This document shows, in pieces, positions 6,334 through 12,872 of a DNA stretch of 12,872 nucleotides. The stretch is taken from positions 1-12,872 of the forward strand of contig JBIKNC010000128.1 in the NCBI GenBank assembly GCA_044358925.1, written 5' to 3'. Origin of the DNA: Rohdeia sp044358925 (lineage in GTDB: Bacteria > Planctomycetota > UBA1135 > GCA-002686595). How positions within the stretch are numbered: position 1 is the first letter of the stretch; each line of letters starts with the position of its first letter. Made by a program: the position numbers and the translations under genes. A model generated the notes under the pieces. That model saw only the letters and a program-made list of their open reading frames with translations, had not been told where the DNA came from and ran no database searches.

Positions 6334-7083
6334 GTGGGCGAAGCAAACATCAGCGGCAGTGTCCATCTCCTGTTCGGCGGCGCCGGCGGCATCGGGTCCG
6401 CGACGGCGCGACTGCTCGTGGCGCAGGGGGCGAAGGTCGTCGTCGCGGGGCGCTCGGAGGAGCGGCTCGCACACGCGGCGGCGGAACTCGGCGTCGAGAC
6501 GGCGGTGTGCGACGCCACCGATTTCGGCGCGGTCGAGCGGGTGGTTGGCGAGGTCGCTCAGAGACACGGTCGCCTCGACGGCGTCGCGAACCTGGTCGGG
6601 TCGATCCTGCTCAAGCCGGCGGCGCGCACCAGCGAAGCCGAGTGGCGCGCCACGATCGGCGCGAACCTTGACACCGCATTCGCGGTCGTTCGCGCCGCGT
6701 CGGCGGTGATGAACAAGAGCGGCGGGTCGATCGTGCTCATGAGTTCGGCGGCGGCACGCGTGGGCCTGGTGAACCACGACGCGATCGCAGCGGCGAAGGC
6801 GGGCGTGATCGGGCTCGCGCTCTCGGCGGCGGCGAACGGCGCTCCTCGCGGGCTGCGCGTGAACGTGGTCGCGCCGGGGCTGGTCGACACGCCGCTCGCT
6901 GGCGCGATCGTGGGCAACGAAGCGGCGCTCAAAGCGTCGACCGCGATGCATCCGCTCGGGCGCATCGGGCGGCCGGGCGATGTCGCGCGCGCGATCGTGT
7001 GGCTGCTCGATCCGGCGCAGAGTTGGGTGACGGGGCAGGTGCTCGGAGTCGACGGCGGACTCGGTACCGTGCGTGGGCGCTGA
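6334..7083 (+). CDS. SDR-fold protein lacking the catalytic tyrosine
   Basis: A 249-residue short-chain dehydrogenase/reductase-fold protein, full length for the classical SDR family. The nucleotide-binding turn is FGGAGGIG (14-21), followed by VVVAGRSEERL with a positively charged Arg40. Other marks are D60 at the end of a beta strand, ANLVGS (85-90) where classical members have NNAG, GANLDTAF (109-116), SIVLMSSAAA (132-141) with Ser137/138, and the C-terminal HPLGRIGRPGDVARAIVWLLDPAQSWVTGQVLGVDGG. In the active site the YxxxK motif reads IAAAK: Lys155 is kept but Tyr is replaced by Ile151 (context NHDAIAAAKAGVIGL). I recall a branch of SDR proteins with this NHxAIAAAK signature; their activity is unknown to me. 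GTG at 6334 is the only start before the Rossmann turn in this frame; no strong Shine-Dalgarno. The ABC ATPase gene follows after 23 bases. Confidence 0.9.
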   Translation: MGEANISGSVHLLFGGAGGIGSATARLLVAQGAKVVVAGRSEERLAHAAAELGVETAVCDATDFGAVERVVGEVAQRHGRLDGVANLVGSILLKPAARTSEAEWRATIGANLDTAFAVVRAASAVMNKSGGSIVLMSSAAARVGLVNHDAIAAAKAGVIGLALSAAANGAPRGLRVNVVAPGLVDTPLAGAIVGNEAALKASTAMHPLGRIGRPGDVARAIVWLLDPAQSWVTGQVLGVDGGLGTVRGR

Positions 7084-7106
7084 GCGAGAGGCTCGCGCGA
7101 ACACGA

Positions 7107-7889
7107 GTGGCGAAATCAGCGGCGAACGGAGCTCAGCCAGGAGCGGCGCACGACGCGCAGGCACGCGACGAACGTGCACGCAACGTCGACGGCGCGCGCG
7201 AAGTCGTGCTCGCCCTGCAAGGCGTGCGACGCACGTACCGACGCGGCACGAGCGACGTCGCGGCACTCGACGGCGTCGACCTCGAGGTGCGCGCGGGCGA
7301 GTGGGTCGCGATCGTGGGGCCGTCGGGTTGCGGCAAGTCGACGCTCTTGAACCTCGCGTCGGGCGTCGATCGGCCGGATGCGGGAGCGCGCGGCGGACGC
7401 GCGCTCCTGTGCGGCGTCGACCTCGGCCGTGCGAGCGAGAAAGAACTCGTGCGCCTGCGCCGCCACGCGATCGGCGTCGTGTTCCAAGCCTTCCACCTGG
7501 TGCCGAATCTGTCAGCGCTCGAGAACGTGAACCTGCCGCTCGCGCTCGCGGGGCGCGGCGACGTGCGGCGCGCGATCGAACTGCTCGAGCGCGTCGGCCT
7601 CGCCGCTCGTGTCCACCACCATCCCGGCGAACTGTCGGGCGGCGAGGAGCAACGCGTCGCGGTCGCGCGCGCTCTCGTGCATCGGCCGAGGCTCGTGGTC
7701 GCGGACGAACCGACCGGCAACCTGGACTCGGCGAGCGGCGCGCGTGTGCTCGACGCACTCGACGAACTGCGTCGCACGGAAGGCGCGGCGCTCGTGATGG
7801 CCACGCACGACGAACGCGTCGCGGCGCGCGCCGATCGCATCGTGCACGTGGCGGACGGGCGCATCGTCGACGCGGGAGCGGCGCGTTGA
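7107..7889 (+). CDS. ABC transporter ATP-binding protein, MacB/LolD type
   Basis: With the GTG at 7107 the product has 260 residues and works as the cytoplasmic ATPase of an ABC transporter using FtsX-like permeases. Visible motifs: Walker A GPSGCGKST (71-79), Q-loop Gln127 in VVFQAFHLVPNLSALENVNLPL, signature LSGGEEQRVAVARAL (176-190), Walker B LVVADEPT (196-203), D-loop TGNLDSASG, and switch His234 in MATHD. The FQAFHLVPNLSALENVNLPL stretch is characteristic of the LolD/MacB subgroup. The signature has GEEQ where GQQQ is usual. The start is uncertain: GTG at 7206 would give a 227-residue protein of ordinary length with no leader, while the frame open back to 6999 would overlap the SDR gene by 85 bases. 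Its likely partner is the permease at 9120, separated from it by the epimerase-like gene. The pair plus the AttH-like protein resembles AttE of AttEFGH systems. Confidence 0.93.
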   Translation: MAKSAANGAQPGAAHDAQARDERARNVDGAREVVLALQGVRRTYRRGTSDVAALDGVDLEVRAGEWVAIVGPSGCGKSTLLNLASGVDRPDAGARGGRALLCGVDLGRASEKELVRLRRHAIGVVFQAFHLVPNLSALENVNLPLALAGRGDVRRAIELLERVGLAARVHHHPGELSGGEEQRVAVARALVHRPRLVVADEPTGNLDSASGARVLDALDELRRTEGAALVMATHDERVAARADRIVHVADGRIVDAGAAR

Positions 7890-8011
7890 AGCACACACAC
7901 GTGAACCGCGGCTTCGTGTTCGTTCCGCGTTGTGAAGCGCTCGCGCACGGCGCGCGGCAGCGGGCCTAAGCTGCGACGGGTCCCCCACGCGCTGACGAAC
8001 GACCGCACACC
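7890..8011 (+). other. 122-base gap before the epimerase-like gene, possible internal promoter
   Basis: This is the largest gap within the plus-strand gene run. It holds a TAAGCT box (7967-7972), 39 bases before the ATG at 8012, which could be a -10 element, but no convincing -35 box lies 16-18 bases upstream. A GCAGC/GCTGC pair flanks the box (7957-7961 with 7970-7974). The gap could give the epimerase, permease and AttH-like genes their own promoter. The evidence is weak. Confidence 0.25.
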
Positions 8012-9109
8012 ATGACCACCCGCCGCCACGTCCTCCAAGTCGCCGCCGGCCTCGGCCTCGCCGGGCTCAGCGCGCCGAAACTGCACGCCGCAACGGCGCC
8101 GACTCGAACCGTCGAGCCCAGCGCCGCCCCGCTGAAACTCCTGATCCTCGGCGGCACCGGCTTCATCGGGCCGCACCAGGTCGAGTACGCCCTCGCGCGC
8201 GGCCACACCGTCACGGTGTTCAACCGCGGGCGCAAATCGGGGTTGTTCGGCGAGCGCGTCGAGGAGCTGCAAGGCGATCGCGACAGCACGATCGACAGCG
8301 GGCTCACCGCGCTCGCGGGCGATCGCACGTGGGACGTCGTCATCGACAACTCGGGCTACGTGCCGCGCCACGTGCGCGACTCGGCGACGCTCTTGAAGGA
8401 CCGCTGCCGTCGTTACGTGTACGTCTCGACCGTCGCCGTGTATCCCGAGTTCGCGGGCGTGTTCGGCGAGGACGCGCCGATCGCCGAACTCGAGGACAAG
8501 AGCATCGAAGACGTGAGCGGCGCCACGTACGGCCCGCTCAAAGCCGAGTGCGATCGCGTCGTGATCGAAGTGCTCGGCGCGAAGGGCACGATCGTGCGAC
8601 CGACCTACATCGTCGGTCCGGGCGACACGACGGACCGCTTCACGTACTGGGTCGATCGCATGCAGCGCGGCGGCGACGTCGTCGGAGCGGCGCACACGGA
8701 AGTCGGTGTGCAAGTCGTCGACGTGCGCGACCTGTGCCCGTGGGTCGTGACGCTCGCGGAGAACGACACGCCGGGCATCTTCAACGCGGCGGGGCCGGTG
8801 TTCACGCGCGTCGGATTCCTGTGGGGACTGCGCGCATCGAGCGCCGCGGACGTCACGTTCCACTGGCCGACGCCGGAGCTGGTGGCCGAGCTCGAACTGC
8901 CGGCGCCGATGCTCGACTGGGGCAGCCATTCGCAGACCTTCCCGGGCGCGGCGTCGATCGCGAAGGGCATGAAGTATCGCTCGCTCGCGGAGTCGGCGGC
9001 GGGCACGCTCGAGTGGTGGCGCGCGCAGACGGACGAGCGGCGCAGCAAAGCGCGCGGTTGGCCGACGCCCGAACTGGAAGCAGCCGCGGTCGCGCGACTG
9101 AAGGGATGA
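8012..9109 (+). CDS. Tat-exported NAD-dependent epimerase/dehydratase-like protein
   Basis: A 365-residue extended-SDR protein with an export signal. The N-terminus TTRRHVLQVAAGLGLAGLSA has twin arginines at residues 4-5 followed by a hydrophobic stretch and a LHA cleavage site near residue 26, which indicates Tat export of a folded, cofactor-loaded protein. The Rossmann motif LILGGTGFIG (44-53) and VFNRGR (69-74) follow. Then come VIDNSGYVPRHVRDSA, YVYVST with Ser139, the active-site YGPLK (Tyr173, Lys177), and VRPTYIVGPGDTTDRFTYW (195-213). I recall the DRFTYW and GYVPR motifs from a family of exported epimerase-like proteins common in environmental bacteria whose substrate is unknown to me. 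All catalytic residues are present. The permease gene starts 10 bases after its stop, so it probably shares a transcript with the transporter. The substrate may be a nucleotide sugar or another hydroxyl compound, but nothing here settles it. Confidence 0.9.
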   Translation: MTTRRHVLQVAAGLGLAGLSAPKLHAATAPTRTVEPSAAPLKLLILGGTGFIGPHQVEYALARGHTVTVFNRGRKSGLFGERVEELQGDRDSTIDSGLTALAGDRTWDVVIDNSGYVPRHVRDSATLLKDRCRRYVYVSTVAVYPEFAGVFGEDAPIAELEDKSIEDVSGATYGPLKAECDRVVIEVLGAKGTIVRPTYIVGPGDTTDRFTYWVDRMQRGGDVVGAAHTEVGVQVVDVRDLCPWVVTLAENDTPGIFNAAGPVFTRVGFLWGLRASSAADVTFHWPTPELVAELELPAPMLDWGSHSQTFPGAASIAKGMKYRSLAESAAGTLEWWRAQTDERRSKARGWPTPELEAAAVARLKG

Positions 9110-9119
9110 AGGCGCGCAC

Positions 9120-11669
9120 GTGCTGAAGGACGCCGCGCTCGTGTTGCGGCCGATCGTGACCAGGCCCGCGCGCCTCCTCGCGAGCGTGCTGGGCGTCGCG
9201 GTCGGCGTCGCGGCGGTCGTCAGCACGGTCGCGGGCAGCGGCGCGGCGGTCGCGAGCTTCTCGTCGGACGTCGACGTGCTCGCCGGGCCGGCGCTCATCG
9301 AAGTGCGCGGGCCCGGCGGCGTGCCACTGGGGCGACTCGGCGCGCTGCGCGACGTGGCGCGCGACGTGCACGTCGTTCCGGTGATCGAGGAGACGGCGAT
9401 CGCGAGCGACGGCGAGCGCGTGCGCGTGCTCGGCGTGGACCTGTTCGCGGACGGGCGGTTCGCGAGCGACGAGAAGAGCTTCGACGGTGACGGCGCGGCG
9501 GGCGAGCGGCTGGAGCGGCTGCTGTTCGGGAACGGCGTGCTCGTCACGAACGAACTGGCAGAGGAACTCGGGGCCAAGAAGGACGGCGCACTCGTCATCG
9601 GAGTGCGTGGCCGCGATGTGGCGCTCGACGTCGTCGAAACGTTCGACGCGGGCGCCGTCAGTGCGGTGTTCGCGCGCACGCTGCTGGTCGACGTGACGAC
9701 GGCGAGCGAAGTGTTCGAACGCGGCGACGTGGTCGATCGCGTCGAACTCGTGCCGCGCGACGGCGTCGTGCTCGAAGCGCGCGAACTCGAAGCGCGCGTC
9801 GAGGCGGCGCTCGCCGCACACGCCGTCGAAGGCGAGGCGCGGCTGTGGGCCAGTGCCCCGAGCGCGCGCCGCGAGGAAGGCGAACAACTCGTCGCAGCGC
9901 TGCGCTTCAACCTCACCGCGCTGTCGGGTGTGTCGATGCTCGTCGGTTTGGCGCTGGTCGCGACGACGCTCGCGACGAGTGTCGTGCAGCGCCGCGATCG
10001 CATCGCACTCATGCGCTCGCTCGGCGCGTCGCGTGTGCAGATCGCGAGCGGTGTGCTCGGCGAAGCCGCACTCATCGGCCTGTTCGGCGGCGCGCTCGGT
10101 GTGGTGTTCGGCGCGCTCGGCGCACGCTTCGCGGTCGACGGCGTGAGCGCCGCGGCCTACACCCTCGCGTCGAACGCGACCGCGAGTGCGGTGGTGTTCG
10201 ATCCGCGCTGGATCCCGCTCGGGCTCGGGCTCGGCATCGGCGCGGCCCTGCTCGCCGCGCTGCTGCCGCTGCACGAAGCGCTGAGCGTTCCGCCGCTGCA
10301 AGGACTGCGCGCGGAGCGGCCGACACGGCTCTCGAAGCGCGGCCACCTCGTGTGGACCGCGATCACGGCGGCGCTCGTCGGCGCGGCGCTCGTGTTGTTG
10401 CAACTGCCGCCCATCGAACGCCGACCCGTGTTCGCACTCGCGGCGTGCCTCGTGCTCCTGCTCGCGTCGGTCAGTGCGACGCCGCCGCTCGTCGATCTCG
10501 CGGCGCGCGTGCGCGTCGGTCCGAGCGTGGCGCTGCGCCTCGCACAAGCCGCACTCGCGTCGAGCCGCGGCCGCGCGTCGTGGGCTGCGAGCGCCGTCGC
10601 GATCGCCGTCGGTCTCGCGGTCGCGATGGCGACGATGGTCGGTTCGTTCCGGCGCACGGTCACGGCGTGGACGGCCACGAGTCTGCAAGCCGACCTGTAC
10701 GTGCGTTCGGCGACGTTCGACGGCCTCGACGAGAGCCTCGTCGAACACGCGCGCGCCGTGCTCGGTCGCGACGCGGTCAACGTCTATCGCGAGGCCGACG
10801 CGTGGTTCGAGGGCGAGCGTGTGATCCTCGCGAGTGCGTGTTTCGAGGTCGCCGCGTTGCACGGTACGACGCCGATGCTCGCGGGCGGCGATGCGCGCGA
10901 TGCGGCGCGTGAGGTCCTGTCACAGCGAGGCGCCGTGGTGAACGAGCCGTTCGCGCGGCGCTTCGGCGTTTGGAGCGGCGACGAGATCGCGCTCCAAACA
11001 GCCGGCGGCGAATTGCGCGTGCCGATCGTCGGCGTCGCGCAGGAGTTCGCGGGCGCGGAGGGGCGTGTGTCGATCGACGAGCCGGTGTGGCTCGCGCTGC
11101 ATCCTGCGCCGGACGCGCGTTCCTTGGCGTTGCACGTGCCCGATGGCACGGACCTCGGCGAGGTCCGCGACGCGATCGAAGCGGGCGCCGCGCCGGGCAC
11201 GCGCATCGAGGTGCTCGAGCAGCGTGTGTTGTTCGAGCAGGTGCTCACCATTTTCGACCGAACGTTCGGTGTGACGGTCGCGCTGCAGATGCTTGCATCG
11301 ATCGCGGCGGCGCTCGCGGTGGTGACGGTGCTCGGTGCGCTCGTACGCGAGCGTCGCTTCGATCTCGCGATCGTGCGCGTCGTCGGCGCGGCGCGCGGGC
11401 AACTCGTGGCGCTCGTGCTCGGCGAGGCGTTCGTGCTCGGGCTCGTCGGCGCGGGCGTCGGCGCGGTGCTCGGCGTGGCGGTCGGTTGGGTGCTCGTGAC
11501 GATCGTCAACGTGCAGTCGCACGGCTGGAGCCTCGTGTTCGAGCCGCCGCTCGCGCCCGTCGTGTGGACCGCGCTCGCGGTCGTGCCGGCGTGTGTGTTC
11601 GCTGGCCTGGCTCCGGCCGTCGGGGCGTTGGCGCGCGCGCCGCGGGAGGTTCTGCGTGAAGTGGGTTGA
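9120..11669 (+). CDS. Two-module FtsX-type ABC transporter permease (AttF/AttG-like)
   Basis: An 849-residue inner-membrane permease with two FtsX modules in one chain. Module one has a transmembrane helix near 19-40, a periplasmic MacB-like domain (about 41-262) and three helices near 264-288, 312-336 and 365-385. Two linking helices lie near 409-428 and 437-455. Module two has a helix near 488-509, a second periplasmic domain (about 515-715) and helices near 718-742, 762-795 and 814-838. Each module carries the FtsX cytoplasmic motif: RRDRIALMRSLGASRVQI (291-308) and RERRFDLAIVRVVGAARGQL (742-761), the probable coupling site for the ATPase. Total about ten helices. Such permeases do not import small solutes but act on lipids, lipoproteins or other envelope molecules. 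GTG at 9120 starts 10 bases after the epimerase stop, with a GAAGG-like Shine-Dalgarno nearby. The stop lies inside the next gene. Confidence 0.92.
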   Translation: MLKDAALVLRPIVTRPARLLASVLGVAVGVAAVVSTVAGSGAAVASFSSDVDVLAGPALIEVRGPGGVPLGRLGALRDVARDVHVVPVIEETAIASDGERVRVLGVDLFADGRFASDEKSFDGDGAAGERLERLLFGNGVLVTNELAEELGAKKDGALVIGVRGRDVALDVVETFDAGAVSAVFARTLLVDVTTASEVFERGDVVDRVELVPRDGVVLEARELEARVEAALAAHAVEGEARLWASAPSARREEGEQLVAALRFNLTALSGVSMLVGLALVATTLATSVVQRRDRIALMRSLGASRVQIASGVLGEAALIGLFGGALGVVFGALGARFAVDGVSAAAYTLASNATASAVVFDPRWIPLGLGLGIGAALLAALLPLHEALSVPPLQGLRAERPTRLSKRGHLVWTAITAALVGAALVLLQLPPIERRPVFALAACLVLLLASVSATPPLVDLAARVRVGPSVALRLAQAALASSRGRASWAASAVAIAVGLAVAMATMVGSFRRTVTAWTATSLQADLYVRSATFDGLDESLVEHARAVLGRDAVNVYREADAWFEGERVILASACFEVAALHGTTPMLAGGDARDAAREVLSQRGAVVNEPFARRFGVWSGDEIALQTAGGELRVPIVGVAQEFAGAEGRVSIDEPVWLALHPAPDARSLALHVPDGTDLGEVRDAIEAGAAPGTRIEVLEQRVLFEQVLTIFDRTFGVTVALQMLASIAAALAVVTVLGALVRERRFDLAIVRVVGAARGQLVALVLGEAFVLGLVGAGVGAVLGVAVGWVLVTIVNVQSHGWSLVFEPPLAPVVWTALAVVPACVFAGLAPAVGALARAPREVLREVG
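11644..11649 (+). promoter_or_regulatory. Shine-Dalgarno for the AttH-like gene, inside the permease gene
   Basis: GGGAGG lies 6 bases before the GTG at 11656, within the last codons of the permease. Its ideal spacing fixes the GTG as the start, and the placement suggests translational coupling. Confidence 0.75.
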
Positions 11670-12741
11670 ACGTGTGCGTGTGTGTGTCGCGGCTGTGGTG
11701 TGTGCGTTCGCGCCGTCGGAGATGCAGAGCGATTTCCCGCGTGTGCCGCGCGGCATCGAGCTCGTGTATCCGCGGGACCACGGCGCGCATCCGGAGTTTC
11801 GCACCGAGTGGTGGTACGTCACCGGCCAGGGCGAGACGGCGGAGGGCCGTGTGTTCGGAGTGCAGTTCACGATCTTCCGGGTCGCGCTCGCGCCGCAGTC
11901 GACCGCGAACACGCGACCGAAACAGGTCTACGCAGGCCACCTCGCACTCGCCGACGTCGCGGGTGAGCAGTTCCTGGTCGCCGAGCGCGTGCGGCGCGAC
12001 GGTTCGCCGCTCGCGCGCGCGAGCCAGAGCGATCTCGACGTCGTGCTCGAGGACTGGAGCATCGTGCGCCGCGCCGACGGTGTGATCGTGATCACCGCGG
12101 GCGACACGCGCGCCGGTGTGGACGTCGCGCTCGAACTCGCGCCGACGAAGCCGCTCGTGTTGCACGGCGAGCGCGGCTGGTCGAACAAGGGCGGTGAGGA
12201 CAACGCGAGCGCGTACGCGTCGTTCACGCGGCTCGCCATGACGGGCGAGGTCGCGATCGGCGGCACGAAGCACGCGCTCACCGGCCGCGCGTGGTTCGAT
12301 CAGGAGTTCGGGTCCAGCGTCCTCGGCGACGGCGTCGTCGGTTGGGACTGGTTCGGTCTGCACCTCGACGACGGCCGCGACCTGATGTGCTTCGTGCTGC
12401 GGCGCGCGGACGGCACGTTCGATCCCGCGTCGGCGGCGACGCTCGTGGCGGCGGACGGGAGTGTGACGACGCTCGCGAGCGACGCGTTCACGATCGAACG
12501 CAGCGGTGCGTGGAAGAGCCCGGCGAGCGGCGCCACGTACCCGAACCGCTGGCGCATCACGAGCGCGTCGCAGAACTTGGACATCGAGCTGTCGCCGCGC
12601 CTCGCCGCGTGCGAGCTGTCGACGCGCGGCTCGACGGGTGTCACCTATTGGGAAGGCCCCGTCCAGATTCGCGGCTCGACGACCGGGAGCGGCTACGCGG
12701 AACTGACCGGCTACGCGGGTTCGATGGCCGGTCGCCTCTGA
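11656..12741 (+). CDS. AttH/CrtC-like exported lipocalin-type protein
   Basis: A 361-residue protein of the AttH/CrtC-like (hydroxyneurosporene synthase-like) family. Residues 1-20 form a short signal sequence (MKWVERVRVCVAAVVCAFAP). Family motifs appear in order: HPEFRTEWWYVTG (45-57), YAGHLALADVAGEQF (92-106), GERGWSNKGG (171-180) with ASAYASFTRLAMTG (184-197), GRAWFDQEFGSS and GWDWFGLHLDDGRDLMCFVLR (210-249). The end has YWEGPVQIRG and GYAELTGYAG. Known family members fold as two lipocalin-like barrels that bind hydrophobic ligands; some relatives hydrate carotenoids. As it follows an ATPase and FtsX permease it most resembles AttH, the exported partner of AttEFGH-type transporters. The start GTG overlaps the permease end by 14 bases with a strong Shine-Dalgarno. 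A longer frame back to 11593 lacks a signal-like N-terminus. Five GT units (11678-11687) lie within the signal-peptide codons. Ligand unknown. Confidence 0.9.
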   Translation: MKWVERVRVCVAAVVCAFAPSEMQSDFPRVPRGIELVYPRDHGAHPEFRTEWWYVTGQGETAEGRVFGVQFTIFRVALAPQSTANTRPKQVYAGHLALADVAGEQFLVAERVRRDGSPLARASQSDLDVVLEDWSIVRRADGVIVITAGDTRAGVDVALELAPTKPLVLHGERGWSNKGGEDNASAYASFTRLAMTGEVAIGGTKHALTGRAWFDQEFGSSVLGDGVVGWDWFGLHLDDGRDLMCFVLRRADGTFDPASAATLVAADGSVTTLASDAFTIERSGAWKSPASGATYPNRWRITSASQNLDIELSPRLAACELSTRGSTGVTYWEGPVQIRGSTTGSGYAELTGYAGSMAGRL

Positions 12742-12762
12742 GCCGGCTCGCGTGGCGCGTAC

Positions 12763-12775
12763 GGTGCCAGGCACC
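12763..12775. repeat. 13-base palindrome GGTGCCAGGCACC
   Basis: GGTGCC and GGCACC flank a single central A, giving a perfect 6-base stem. It lies 21 bases after the AttH-like stop and 12 bases before the long inverted repeat. I recall near-identical palindromes (GGTGCCTGGCACC type) as dispersed intergenic repeats in some bacteria, including near REP-associated transposases; that link is from memory and unchecked. A 10-base palindrome GAGCCGGCTC (12740-12749) overlaps the stop codon just upstream. Confidence 0.45.
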
Positions 12776-12787
12776 CTGTCGCCAGAT

Positions 12788-12872
12788 CCGGCACTTCTCC
12801 CCCTGCGTCGAACAACGAGCGGCCGCGCTTCGCGCGGCCGTTCGTCGTTCGACGCAGGGGGAGAAGTGCCGG
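12788..12872. repeat. 85-base near-perfect inverted repeat at the window edge
   Basis: Bases 12788-12813 are the exact reverse complement of 12847-12872 (26 pairs). Continuing inward there is one A-C mismatch (12814/12846), four pairs, one G-T wobble (12819/12841), and nine more pairs (12820-12828 with 12832-12840) around a TTC loop (12829-12831). In total 39 of 41 positions pair by Watson-Crick rules. The inner GC-rich part alone looks like an ordinary bidirectional terminator hairpin. The outer arms, with a C5/G5 block, are far longer than a terminator needs and resemble a palindromic or MITE-like repeat unit. The repeat ends exactly at the window edge, so its true length is unknown. It would also end transcription of the transporter genes. 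Confidence 0.75.

Noticed and set aside
6999..7106. N-terminal extension of the ATPase frame into the SDR gene
   Set aside because: It would overlap the SDR coding end by 85 bases and adds an Arg-rich stretch not found in this ATPase subgroup.
6271..7896. A 541-codon open frame on the minus strand
   Set aside because: It is antisense to the SDR and ATPase genes and strongly Arg-rich; no motif seen.
7133..10075. A 980-codon open frame on the minus strand
   Set aside because: It runs antisense to the ATPase, epimerase and permease genes, which have clear family motifs. Its translation is Ser/Arg/Ala/Thr-rich with no recognisable domain, as expected for the complement of very GC-rich genes.
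8853..10862. A 669-codon open frame on the minus strand
   Set aside because: It is antisense to the permease and rich in Arg, His, Glu and Ala without domain structure; the permease on the other strand has convincing transmembrane and FtsX motifs.
4869..12741. Search for a defence island, toxin-antitoxin pair, prophage or biosynthetic cluster
   Set aside because: No nuclease, methyltransferase, integrase, transposase, toxin-like small gene pair or biosynthetic enzyme set is present. The genes look like envelope transport and housekeeping functions.

Overview
The window is a very GC-rich, gene-dense bacterial fragment. The most likely source is a member of Planctomycetota. This rests on the C-terminal domain of the secreted beta-propeller protein, the many lipoproteins with low-complexity linkers, the Tat-exported epimerase-like protein and the weak promoter signals; it is inference, since there is no rRNA or other phylogenetic marker here. 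Five genes on the plus and minus strands appear to start with GTG. I see no tRNA, rRNA, CRISPR array, transposase or recognisable defence system. No gap of more than 300 bases lacks a gene.

Left half, minus strand (read from about 4829 down to 63): an S4-domain RluA/RluD-type RNA pseudouridine synthase is followed, with an ATGA stop/start overlap, by a small lipoprotein. Two more lipoproteins of the same family follow, then a secreted beta-propeller protein. The three lipoproteins are tandem paralogs: a lipobox, a linker, then a module with recurring VG[TA]W, AADG[ST]L-like and GSW/GTW motifs. An imperfect hairpin sits between the second and third, and a promoter-like sequence precedes the propeller gene.

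Right half, plus strand (4869 to 12741): a lipoprotein resembling the ChaN/TraB/erythromycin-esterase-like group with an eroded putative metal site; an SDR-fold protein lacking the catalytic tyrosine; a MacB/LolD-type ABC ATPase; a Tat-exported NAD-dependent epimerase-like protein; a large two-module FtsX-type permease; and an exported AttH/CrtC-like (lipocalin-like) protein whose start overlaps the permease stop. ATPase, permease and AttH-like protein together resemble the AttEFGH type of ABC system, probably handling a lipidic or hydrophobic molecule at the envelope. The unusual point is that the epimerase gene sits between the ATPase and the permease.

The right edge (12742-12872) is non-coding. 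It holds a 13-base palindrome and an 85-base near-perfect inverted repeat that runs to the last base. It is either a very long intergenic terminator or a palindromic (MITE/REP-like) repeat element. The two halves diverge from a gap of only 39 bases (4830-4868).
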